Below are positions 6,844 through 13,089 of a stretch of DNA of 15,792 nucleotides, piece after piece. Below the pieces are notes generated by a model. It worked only from the letters and a program-made list of their open reading frames with translations, had not been told where the DNA came from and ran no database searches. Numbering within the stretch: position 1 is the first letter of the stretch; each line of letters opens with the position of its first letter. Source of the DNA: Bacillota bacterium (GTDB taxonomy: Bacteria; Bacillota; Clostridia; Tissierellales; Sedimentibacteraceae). Position numbers and translations under genes: made by a program. The DNA lies in assembly GCA_029239575.1 (NCBI GenBank), contig JARBUP010000037.1, positions 1-15,792 on the forward strand. Reading direction: 5' to 3'.

Positions 6844-8079
6844 TTACTGTATTTTTAAATACTTAAGAGGTATATAAACTTTAAACTCTGTTCCTTTTTT
6901 ATTTGAAGTCACTTTTATATCTCCTTGCAATTCATCCACAATGTTTTTTACATGGGATAAACCGATACCCGTAGACGATACTCCAGTTTTGTCATCAAAC
7001 TTAGTTGTAAACCCAGGATTAAATATATATGGAATTAATTGCTCGTCTATTCCCCCACCGCTATCTGATACTGTAAAAACAATATTATCATCATCTGTAT
7101 ATTGTACTATTTTAATATAACCGCTTTTTTTAATTGCATCAATTGCATTAGTTATTAAATTATTTAATATTGTAAAAACTGAATAATATTTTTTAATATA
7201 TATATTGTTGTTTATTGCAATACTAAAGTCAATATCCTTCATTCTTTCTTCAATATACCTTTTGCTGTTTCCTTCTATAATAAATGCAATATCTTTAAAG
7301 CTCATTGACTCATTTGTTTCAAATTCCTTCAAAAAACTTTCAAAACCATTTAATACTCTGTAATAATCTTTTTTAATTTCATGAACTTCCCTTGCTATAT
7401 TTAAAGCATCCTGATTAATATTTTCATTTTCTTTAGTGCTTTCATATAAAGAATAACTCATACTCATTACACTTTCAATATCTTGAGTTGACTTTTTTAA
7501 ATAAAAAAGCTCTGCCTGTATGTTAGAAACTAATGTATTAAGCTGTATGTATCTCTTTTGATGTTCTTTTTTTCTTATTATATTTTTCTGGGATTCAACT
7601 ATAATATAAATTCCAAAGGAAACTATACTTCTAATAAATCCAATCAATACAATAAATTTAAATAAATCACTGTTTAAATCCTGTCTTATTATAGCTTCTG
7701 TCAAATTGCATAAAACATCTATTGAAAACAATGATAATATTGTTCTTAATAAATTTTCTCGATTTTTTCTAAAAGAAATAATATAGGCTGCTATTCCATA
7801 AAGTAAATAATAAACAAAAGAAGGTAATTTAGAAATAAAAATATCCAACATATTATAATCAGAAGCAAAATTCTCAATTAAAAATCTTAATACTAAAACA
7901 GAAAATCCAGTATAAATTGATAATTTAATTTCATTAAAATCATCGACTAACAAAAGAACTATGTTAAATGCAACAACACCTGCAGAAAATCTAAAATTTT
8001 CACTTAACGGATAAAAATATAATTCTCCTAAAGCTGTGATTACCATAATTATAACAAAATGTTTTTGTAATTTGTTCAA
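6844..8079 (-). CDS. Membrane sensor histidine kinase, GlnK/DcuS-like
   Basis: Numbering here is from the longer possible start at 8091. The protein has five to six N-terminal membrane segments (about residues 11-165), a linker coiled coil (170-230), a phosphoacceptor region REVHEIKKDY with H237, and a HATPase domain. The N box is NNLITNAIDA (310-319), the G1 box DSGGG (343-347), the F box FNPGFTTKF (357-365) and the G2 box TGIGLSH (374-380). The HEIKKD form of the H box is like B. subtilis GlnK (YcbA). I choose TTG at 8079-8077 as start because GGAGG lies at 8089-8085, 5 nt before it; the longer frame would put that site inside the coding sequence. It is divergent from its presumed partner regulator. 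Likely role: sensing glutamate, glutamine or a related signal at the membrane. Confidence 0.88.
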   Translation of the reverse strand: MNKLQKHFVIIMVITALGELYFYPLSENFRFSAGVVAFNIVLLLVDDFNEIKLSIYTGFSVLVLRFLIENFASDYNMLDIFISKLPSFVYYLLYGIAAYIISFRKNRENLLRTILSLFSIDVLCNLTEAIIRQDLNSDLFKFIVLIGFIRSIVSFGIYIIVESQKNIIRKKEHQKRYIQLNTLVSNIQAELFYLKKSTQDIESVMSMSYSLYESTKENENINQDALNIAREVHEIKKDYYRVLNGFESFLKEFETNESMSFKDIAFIIEGNSKRYIEERMKDIDFSIAINNNIYIKKYYSVFTILNNLITNAIDAIKKSGYIKIVQYTDDDNIVFTVSDSGGGIDEQLIPYIFNPGFTTKFDDKTGVSSTGIGLSHVKNIVDELQGDIKVTSNKKGTEFKVYIPLKYLKIQ

Positions 8080-8115
8080 AATATCCTCCAAATGAAAATA
8101 TTATATCATATTTAA

Positions 8116-8144
8116 ATTAAATTATATAATAAAATTAGTGTTAA
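8116..8144 (-). promoter_or_regulatory. Candidate promoter for the sensor kinase gene
   Basis: On the minus strand TTAACA (8144-8139) is spaced 17 bp from TTTAAT (8121-8116). Each hexamer is one base from consensus. Transcription would start near 8109, about 30 nt before the TTG start. It lies back to back with the regulator promoter. Confidence 0.45.
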
Positions 8145-8157
8145 ATAAATAAAAAAA

Positions 8158-8186
8158 TTGTTAATAATAATAATATAATGTATAAT
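8158..8186 (+). promoter_or_regulatory. Promoter for the GlnL-like response regulator
   Basis: TTGTTA (8158-8163) is followed after exactly 17 bp by a perfect TATAAT (8181-8186). The predicted start near 8193 leaves a leader of about 47 nt carrying GGAGG before the TTG start at 8240. Confidence 0.7.
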
Positions 8187-8239
8187 GTTAAGGTAAATTA
8201 TAATTATAATTAAAATATATAAATATATCGGAGGCTTAA

Positions 8240-9097
8240 TTGAAAATTTATATTATAGATGATGACATTGCTGTTGTAAAAATGCTTGAAAATATAATTG
8301 AGGATAACGATTTAGGAAAAGTATGCGGATATTCATTAAATGGTGATGATAGTATTGAAGAAATAAGTGCTTTATTACCTAATATTGTATTAATAGATTT
8401 ATTAATGCCTGGTAAAGATGGCATCGCAGTAGTTAAAGAACTTTCAAGCTTAAATAATAATTTAAATTTTATTATGATATCACAAGTTTCATCTAAAAAT
8501 ATTATTAGCAAAGCTTATACAGCAGGAATAGACTTTTTTATTAATAAGCCAATCAATGCCATTGAAGTAAAAACTGTAATAAATAATGTATCTGAGAAAA
8601 TTAAATATAAAAAAACAATGCAAAATATTAAAGATATATTTATAAATGATTTAGAACACAGCAACAAAAATTCTCACGAATTTTCCCATGAAGATTCATT
8701 AAATACAAAATTGAAAAAAGTACAACTTATTTTAAACAAATTAGGTATGACTGGAGAAAAAGGTGCAGCAGATATTATAAATATTTGTAAATTCTTAATT
8801 AAAAATGATTTAAGTATGTCAGACATAACTATGTTGGAGATAAGCAGTTCTTTAAATACTAATCCTAAAAGTATGGAGCAAAGAATTCGTCGTGCCATAG
8901 CAAAAGGATTATCCAATATAGCTCATTTAGGAATCGAAGACAATATGAATGAAATTTTCATAATGTATGCAAATAGCTTATTTAATTTTGAAGAAGTTAA
9001 GTCTGAAATGGATTTTATAAGAGGAAAAACCACGTATTCTGGCAAAATTAATATCCGTAAATTCATAGATGGTTTAATTATAAATATTGATAATTAA
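8240..9097 (+). CDS. Response regulator with YcbB/GlnL-type output domain
   Basis: This 285-residue protein has a receiver domain at 1-120: acidic pocket D7-D9, phosphoacceptor D53 in VLIDLLMPGKDG, S81 and K103 in INKP. A linker (about 120-155) leads to a C-terminal YcbB-type DNA-binding domain with KLGMTGEKGAADI, QRIRRAIAKGL and HLGIEDNMNE. This pairing defines B. subtilis GlnL (YcbB), which activates glutamine utilisation and transport genes. The start is TTG at 8240, set by CGGAGG (8229-8234); no ATG with a ribosome binding site exists near the conserved N-terminus. It is divergent from the GlnK-like kinase, unlike the tandem order in Bacillus as I recall it. Likely targets are gltS and its own region. 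Confidence 0.9.
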   Translation: MKIYIIDDDIAVVKMLENIIEDNDLGKVCGYSLNGDDSIEEISALLPNIVLIDLLMPGKDGIAVVKELSSLNNNLNFIMISQVSSKNIISKAYTAGIDFFINKPINAIEVKTVINNVSEKIKYKKTMQNIKDIFINDLEHSNKNSHEFSHEDSLNTKLKKVQLILNKLGMTGEKGAADIINICKFLIKNDLSMSDITMLEISSSLNTNPKSMEQRIRRAIAKGLSNIAHLGIEDNMNEIFIMYANSLFNFEEVKSEMDFIRGKTTYSGKINIRKFIDGLIINIDN

Positions 9098-9134
9098 AAT
9101 ATTATTGGGGATTATATTTTTGGAGGTGATTATT

Positions 9135-9554
9135 ATGATTCTAAAAGATATAATGACAAGTGATATAGCAAGTTTAAATTCAAGTGACTCTATTCAAAAA
9201 GCTGCCAAATTAATGGCACAATATAATATTGGTTCTGTACCAATTTGTGAAAACAAACAAGTTGTAGGTATAGTTACTGACAGAGATATTGCATTAAGAT
9301 CTGTAGCAGACGGAAAAGATGTTAATCAACAAAAAGTAGGAGATATTATGACTAAAGATGTTGTAACAGGATCTCCTTCTATGAATGTTCATGAAGCAGC
9401 TAAATTAATGAGCGATAAACAAATAAGAAGAATACCAGTTGTTCAAAATAATAGTCTTGTAGGTATGGTTTCATTAGGAGATATTTCCCTTCAACCTCAA
9501 CTTCAAGACAACGCTGAAAAAGCATTATCAAATATTTCGTTACCTTTTAAATAA
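9135..9554 (+). CDS. CBS-domain pair protein
   Basis: The protein has 139 residues and consists almost only of two CBS domains (about 1-58 and 66-125), each opening with the DIMT core (KDIMTSDIASL and GDIMTKDVVTG). The first contains the nucleotide-contact motif GIVTDRDIA. CBS pairs bind adenine nucleotides and act as energy or ligand sensors; free-standing ones such as YhcV have no settled function. I start at ATG 9135 because a near-perfect GGAGGTGAT lies just before it (9122-9130). An in-frame upstream start at 9087 would overlap the response regulator and lacks such a site. It follows the regulator by 37 nt with no terminator between them, so the two are probably co-transcribed. Any regulatory link to nitrogen signalling is inference. 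Confidence 0.9.
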   Translation: MILKDIMTSDIASLNSSDSIQKAAKLMAQYNIGSVPICENKQVVGIVTDRDIALRSVADGKDVNQQKVGDIMTKDVVTGSPSMNVHEAAKLMSDKQIRRIPVVQNNSLVGMVSLGDISLQPQLQDNAEKALSNISLPFK

Positions 9555-9563
9555 TATATTATA

Positions 9564-9606
9564 AAAACGCTGTAATCCAGTTTGGGATTACAGCATTTTA
9601 TTTTTA
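9564..9606 (+). terminator. Intrinsic terminator after CBS-pair gene
   Basis: GCTGTAATCC (9569-9578) pairs with GGATTACAGC (9585-9594) around a 6-nt loop. After one mismatch an A4/T4 extension follows, and the tail reads TTTTATTTTT. It ends the response regulator/CBS unit. Confidence 0.93.
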
Positions 9607-9657
9607 AATCAATATTTACTTTTAACATTAAATCTGACCACCCTAAATAAATCATTA

Positions 9658-9699
9658 TTGAGCATTTACTAAATGACAATATACTATTATCATTATAAT
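9658..9699 (+). promoter_or_regulatory. Candidate promoter(s) for the ECF S-component operon
   Basis: Two overlapping possibilities are visible: TTGAGC (9658-9663) with TATACT (9680-9685) at 16 bp, and ATGACA (9673-9678) with a perfect TATAAT (9694-9699) at 15 bp. The leader is only 30-50 nt. I see no riboswitch or T-box between 9607 and 9732. Confidence 0.5.
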
Positions 9700-9732
9700 A
9701 TAATTTAATTTTAAAAATATAGGAGACAAAAA

Positions 9733-10278
9733 ATGCAAAATGAAATGATTAACAAAAATGGTGTAAATTCTAAAACAAAGGACATTGTAATAACGGGTCT
9801 TTTAGTTGCAATGGTATTTGTAGCAACAATGTTTATAAATATTAGACTTCCTATTTCAATTAATGGTGGACTTATACACACTGGTAATGTTGTATTGTTT
9901 TTATCAGCTTTTGTATTTGGTAAGAAAAAAGGAGCAATAGCTGGAGCTTTTGGTATGGGATTATTTGATATTTTATCAGGATGGACCGCATGGGCTCCAT
10001 TTACATTTATTGTTAGAGGCATCATGGGCTATATTGCAGGAAGCATTTCTTATAGCAATGGAAAAAACGGAAACAATTTTCTCTTTAATTTACTTGCAAT
10101 AATAATAAGTGGTATTTGGATGGTAATTGGTTATTATATAACTGAAGGAATTTTATACGGTAATTGGATAACACCTGTTACTTCAATTCCTGGAAACATT
10201 ACTCAATTAATATTAGGCATGCTGTCATTAGTATTGACACCTGCAATTAAAAAAATAAAATTATTATCAAACATATAA
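9733..10278 (+). CDS. ECF transporter substrate-binding (S) component, possibly for vitamin B6
   Basis: This 181-residue membrane protein has about five to six helices. Its N-terminal half has the layout of the ECF S-component group that contains predicted pyridoxine and hydroxymethylpyrimidine transporters: GGLIHTGNVVLF, FVFGKKKGAIAGAFGMGLFD, then LSGWTAWAPFTFIVRGIMGY. S components bind the vitamin in the membrane and work with a shared EcfA-EcfA'-EcfT energising module, which is not encoded here. The ATG is set by AGGAGA at 9721-9726. The stop lies 12 nt before an aminotransferase resembling pyridoxamine-pyruvate aminotransferase, which makes B6 vitamers the leading ligand guess. Another vitamin or precursor cannot be excluded from the sequence. 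Confidence 0.85.
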   Translation: MQNEMINKNGVNSKTKDIVITGLLVAMVFVATMFINIRLPISINGGLIHTGNVVLFLSAFVFGKKKGAIAGAFGMGLFDILSGWTAWAPFTFIVRGIMGYIAGSISYSNGKNGNNFLFNLLAIIISGIWMVIGYYITEGILYGNWITPVTSIPGNITQLILGMLSLVLTPAIKKIKLLSNI

Positions 10279-10290
10279 GGAGAAACATAA

Positions 10291-11424
10291 ATGAATATTC
10301 CTATGATAATGACACCTGGCCCAACATACATTCATGAAGATGTCAGAAGAGCAATGGCAAAAGAGATTACAAATCCAGATTTAGACATGAATTTCTTTGA
10401 GTTTTATAAAGAAACATGTGAAAAATTTAAAAATGTTTTTCAAACAAAAAATGATGTTTTGATATTAAGCGGAGAAGGCATATTAGGATTAGAAGCAAGC
10501 TGTGCTTCTTTAATAGAACCTAATGACAAAATTCTTTGCTTGGACAATGGTATATTCGGCCATTCATTTGCTGATTTTGCTAAAATTTATGGAGCTGAAG
10601 TTACATTTTACCAAAGTGATTACAGAAAAGAAATAAATATAGAAGAACTTGAAAAATTTTTACAAAACAATCACGATTTCAAAGTTGCAACATTGGTACA
10701 CTGCGAAACACCTTCTGGTATAACAAATCCTGTACATTTAATATGTCCTATATTAAAAAAATACGGAATTATTTCTGTTGTTGATTCTGTTTCAGCTTTT
10801 GGCGGTGAAGAAGTTAAAGTTGATGAATGGAAAATGGATGTTGTAATAACTGGATCACAAAAATGTTTATCCGCAGCACCAGGACTTACAATTATAGCAA
10901 TAAGCGATGATGGATGGAATAAAATTTTAAATAGGTCCGTTCCTATTGCTGGATTTTACTGTAATTTAGGCATATGGAAAAATTGGTATGAAAATAAAGC
11001 ATTTCCATATACGCCTCCAATAAGTGATATATTTGGTTTAAGAGAAGCAATTGAGAGATTAATATTGGATAAGGATGTACTTAAAAGACATGAAAAAGTG
11101 GCTAACGCAACAAGGGAAAGCATTAGAAATTCAGGCCTTGAATTATATCCTTTTAGTGGCTATTCAAATACTGTTACTTCCGTTTTAGTTCCTGATAATA
11201 TTATTTTCAATGAACTTTTTAATTTAATCATTAAAGATTCCAATGTTATGATTGCAGGTGCTTTTGATGTTCTTGAAAATAAAGTATTTAGAATAGGTCA
11301 CATGGGAGAAAATTGTAGAGAAGAAAAAGTATATATTGCTTTAAAAGCTTTGGACGCTGCCTTGAGAAATTTGAATTTTAAATTGAACGCAGAAATTCAT
11401 AAAGAATTTGTTAATTTGCTTTAG
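10291..11424 (+). CDS. Class V PLP aminotransferase resembling pyridoxamine-pyruvate aminotransferase
   Basis: This 377-residue fold-type I enzyme belongs to the alanine-glyoxylate aminotransferase family. It has MTPGPT at 7-12, the cofactor aspartate D165 in VVDSVSAFGG, the PLP lysine K191 in TGSQKCLSAAPG, and the carboxylate-binding R334 in FRIGHMG. Recalled Mesorhizobium pyridoxamine-pyruvate aminotransferase aligns unusually well: the GE-x-x-LGLEA region with Glu62, HCETPSGITNP, and KAFPYTP before the middle helix. Glu62 falls where I recall that enzyme using Glu68, a position usually Thr or His in ordinary family members. A second arginine of that enzyme (R336) appears to be Ala or Phe here, so the exact substrate is uncertain. 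AAGGAGA sets the ATG, 12 nt after the ECF S component. Alternatives: a purine-catabolic or serine/alanine-glyoxylate aminotransferase. Confidence 0.82.
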   Translation: MNIPMIMTPGPTYIHEDVRRAMAKEITNPDLDMNFFEFYKETCEKFKNVFQTKNDVLILSGEGILGLEASCASLIEPNDKILCLDNGIFGHSFADFAKIYGAEVTFYQSDYRKEINIEELEKFLQNNHDFKVATLVHCETPSGITNPVHLICPILKKYGIISVVDSVSAFGGEEVKVDEWKMDVVITGSQKCLSAAPGLTIIAISDDGWNKILNRSVPIAGFYCNLGIWKNWYENKAFPYTPPISDIFGLREAIERLILDKDVLKRHEKVANATRESIRNSGLELYPFSGYSNTVTSVLVPDNIIFNELFNLIIKDSNVMIAGAFDVLENKVFRIGHMGENCREEKVYIALKALDAALRNLNFKLNAEIHKEFVNLL

Positions 11425-11425
11425 C

Positions 11426-11454
11426 TTGACAAAGATATCTATTTAATATAAATT
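11426..11454 (+). promoter_or_regulatory. Candidate promoter for the ABM-domain gene
   Basis: A perfect TTGACA (11426-11431) lies just past the aminotransferase stop. The -10 is less clear: TAAATT at 17 bp (11449-11454) or TATAAA at 15 bp (11447-11452). The small gene downstream may be transcribed both from here and by read-through. Confidence 0.45.
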
Positions 11455-11489
11455 ATATTTACTAATATGTATAATTTTGGGAGGATATG

Positions 11490-11774
11490 ATGATAAGGTT
11501 AATATCAAAAGGTGTTTATGCTGAAGAAGATGTAGAAAAAGCAATAGAAATATTTAAAAAGCTAAGAGTTGAATCTATAAAAGAAGAAGGATGTATTTCA
11601 TACCAATTATGCAAAGAAATAAATGATAAAACTATTTTAACAATGGTTGAAGATTGGGCTAGCATGGAAATCATTGAAAAGCATAGAAATACAGAACACT
11701 TTAAAACGCTTGTTCCTGAATTAGGAAAACTTAAAAAAAGTGGAGAACTTAATTTATACGAAATTGTATTTTAA
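11490..11774 (+). CDS. Small ABM-fold protein (putative quinol monooxygenase / YgiN-like)
   Basis: This 94-residue protein has the ferredoxin-like ABM fold pattern: a first beta strand, helix AEEDVEKAIEIFKKL, the EEGCISYQLCKE strand, a VEDWAS turn and the characteristic helix IIEKHRNTEHFKTLVPEL. Members are dimeric, cofactor-free monooxygenases, haem-degrading enzymes or uncharacterised proteins. In an anaerobe an oxygen-dependent role is doubtful. GGGAGG is at 11479-11484; of two adjacent ATGs (11487 and 11490) I prefer the second because its 5-nt spacing is better. It lies 65 nt after the aminotransferase, with a possible promoter in the gap. No specific haem- or substrate-binding residues are recognised with confidence. 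Confidence 0.8.
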   Translation: MIRLISKGVYAEEDVEKAIEIFKKLRVESIKEEGCISYQLCKEINDKTILTMVEDWASMEIIEKHRNTEHFKTLVPELGKLKKSGELNLYEIVF

Positions 11775-11778
11775 AGTT

Positions 11779-11804
11779 AAAAGAGAGGAAACTCTCTTTT
11801 TTTA
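11779..11804 (+). terminator. Intrinsic terminator with GAAA loop
   Basis: AAAAGAGAG (11779-11787) pairs with CTCTCTTTT (11792-11800) around a GAAA tetraloop, and the T-run continues to 11803. It lies 5 nt after the ABM-domain stop and ends the ECF/aminotransferase/ABM unit. Confidence 0.93.
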
Positions 11805-11847
11805 TTGACTATAAGTTTTATATTACCTTCATTACAAGTACTTTCCA

Positions 11848-11881
11848 TTGATTTGTTATTATTTTTACACTAAACTATATA
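11848..11881 (+). promoter_or_regulatory. Candidate promoter upstream of the c-di-AMP riboswitch
   Basis: TTGATT (11848-11853) with TAAACT (11871-11876) at 17 bp would start transcription near 11883, right at the aptamer's first helix. An overlapping pair, TTGTTA (11853-11858) with TATATA (11876-11881), would start a few bases inside it. Both are imperfect. Confidence 0.35.
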
Positions 11882-11883
11882 TA

Positions 11884-11982
11884 GCCGAATCTTTAAAAAA
11901 GTACCGGGGATTATTCATCGGGGTGAAGCTTTCTTGAAAGCGGGGTACCTCTACCCTAATCCGTCAACTAACCTGGGAGGCA
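11884..11982 (+). promoter_or_regulatory. c-di-AMP riboswitch (ydaO/yuaA family)
   Basis: The conserved blocks of the ydaO aptamer appear in order: GCCGAATC (11884-11891), GTACCGGGGA (11901-11910), CGGGGTGAAGC (11929-11939), a GCTTTC/GAAAGC hairpin (11938-11951 region), GGGGTACCTCTACCC, then CCGTCAACTAACCTGGGAGGC ending at 11981. The outer helix pairs 5' GCC with 3' GGC. This class binds cyclic di-AMP and usually switches expression off; it often precedes cell-wall hydrolases and osmolyte or K+ transporters. The SD AAGGAGG (11984-11990) starts within 3 nt of the closing helix and no terminator follows, so control of ribosome access seems likelier than termination. Confidence 0.92.
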
Positions 11983-11994
11983 TAAGGAGGATAT

Positions 11995-12816
11995 ATGAAA
12001 AAAATAAAATGTCTAAAATCAATGGTTTTAACCACCACTCTCACACTTGGCATAAGCTTATTTAATATTGCTGATGCACAAGCAGCAACTTATACAATAG
12101 TAAAAGGTGATACATTGTATAAAATAAGTCAAGTATTCAACACTTCTGTTTCAAATTTAATGAATGATAACAACTTAGTGAGCACAACAATTAATATTGG
12201 ACAAGAATTAAATGTATCAAGTAAAACTCATTTAGTTCAAAAGGGTGATACCTTATATTCACTTGCTAAAAAATATGGTGTGCCTTTAGAAACTTTAAGA
12301 AAAGCAAACAATATTTATACCTACTACATACGAGTTGGACAAATATTGAATATACCTATTATGACCCCTTCAACAACTGCACCTGTATTAACGCCTACAC
12401 CTACAACTGTACCAACAACACCTACTGTCCCAGCTGCAGTAATTAATTATTCAGCAAGTGAATTGGACTTGCTTGCAAGATTAATTATGGCTGAAACACA
12501 GGGTGAGCCATATCAGGCACAGCTTGCTGTAGGAGCTGTTGTTATAAACAGAGTTCAAAGCGGATTGTTTTCAAATACAATAAGTGGAGTAATTAATCAA
12601 AATATAAATGGTTATTATCAATTTTCTCCTGTTGAAAATGGTTGGATTAACAAACCTGCCAACGATTCTTGTATTAGAGCTGCTAAAGAAGCTTTAACAG
12701 GTGTTGATCCTACAAATGGAGCTTTGTTTTATTACGACAATACCACTACGAATGCATGGATATTATCAAAACCAGTTGCCACAAATATAGGAAATATGGT
12801 ATATGCATATAAATAA
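11995..12816 (+). CDS. Secreted LysM-LysM-SleB-type cell wall hydrolase
   Basis: This 273-residue protein has a Sec signal peptide (KKIK, hydrophobic core, cleavage likely near ADAQA-A at 30/31). Two LysM peptidoglycan-binding domains follow (about 32-75 with IVKGDTLYKIS, and 79-122 with VQKGDTLYSLA), then a Pro/Thr linker (124-147). The C-terminal domain (about 153-273) is of the SleB/CwlJ hydrolase_2 type, with ARLIMAETQGEP carrying the likely catalytic E167 and later AVGAVVINR, FSPVENG and GALFYYDN. Relatives cleave cortex or vegetative peptidoglycan. The ATG follows AAGGAGG at 11984-11990. The gene is single and controlled by the c-di-AMP riboswitch immediately upstream. That control suggests vegetative wall remodelling linked to turgor rather than spore germination alone, which is inference. 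Confidence 0.93.
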   Translation: MKKIKCLKSMVLTTTLTLGISLFNIADAQAATYTIVKGDTLYKISQVFNTSVSNLMNDNNLVSTTINIGQELNVSSKTHLVQKGDTLYSLAKKYGVPLETLRKANNIYTYYIRVGQILNIPIMTPSTTAPVLTPTPTTVPTTPTVPAAVINYSASELDLLARLIMAETQGEPYQAQLAVGAVVINRVQSGLFSNTISGVINQNINGYYQFSPVENGWINKPANDSCIRAAKEALTGVDPTNGALFYYDNTTTNAWILSKPVATNIGNMVYAYK

Positions 12817-12862
12817 TTTGTTCATTTAAAATCAATTAATTTTATTACAAAAGCAGATTTAT

Positions 12863-12935
12863 ATCATCCTGAGTGGTAGCGAAGGATCTTATTATTTCAA
12901 TGATTTATAGATTCTTCACTCATTCAGATAGACAT
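12863..12935. repeat. Imperfect palindromic intergenic repeat (REP/MITE-like)
   Basis: The left arm at 12863-12889 contains TCCTGAGTGGTAGCGAAGGATCT. The right arm at 12909-12935 contains AGATTCTTCACTCATTCAG. The arms are imperfect inverted copies around a 19-nt AT-rich centre. The wording 'TCCTGAG ... GCGAAGGATCT / AGATTCTTC ... TCAGA' is that of a palindromic sequence I recall seeing dispersed in many bacterial genomes. It is more GC-rich than the surrounding spacer and lies between the hydrolase stop and the terminator. The rest of the 12817-13089 gap holds a terminator and a promoter. Confidence 0.65.
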
Positions 12936-12952
12936 ATTAAGGGTTTGTCAGC

Positions 12953-12990
12953 AACAAAAGCAGAAGCCAAAACTTCTGCTTTTGTTTTAT
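12953..12990 (+). terminator. Intrinsic terminator after the wall hydrolase gene
   Basis: AACAAAAGCAGAAG (12953-12966) pairs perfectly over 14 bp with 12973-12986 around a CCAAAA loop and is followed by TTTAT. It lies 136 nt past the hydrolase stop because the palindromic repeat sits between them. Confidence 0.88.
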
Positions 12991-13012
12991 AAAAATATAT
13001 ATTCATAATGTA

Positions 13013-13041
13013 TTGCCGTTTAGAAACTAATATGTTAAAAT
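13013..13041 (+). promoter_or_regulatory. Promoter with extended -10 for the Fe-S protein gene
   Basis: TTGCCG (13013-13018) is followed after 17 bp by TAAAAT (13036-13041), which is preceded by TGT (extended -10). The predicted start is near 13048, giving a leader of about 40 nt with AGGAG before the ATG at 13090. Confidence 0.6.
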
Positions 13042-13089
13042 TAAATACATCTAATATATTATTTAATCCATAAAAGGAGTGGTACACTG

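Noticed and set aside
9607..9732. Possible riboswitch or T-box before the ECF S-component gene
   Set aside because: The leader after the likely promoter is only 30-50 nt and shows no conserved vitamin-riboswitch core or antiterminator.
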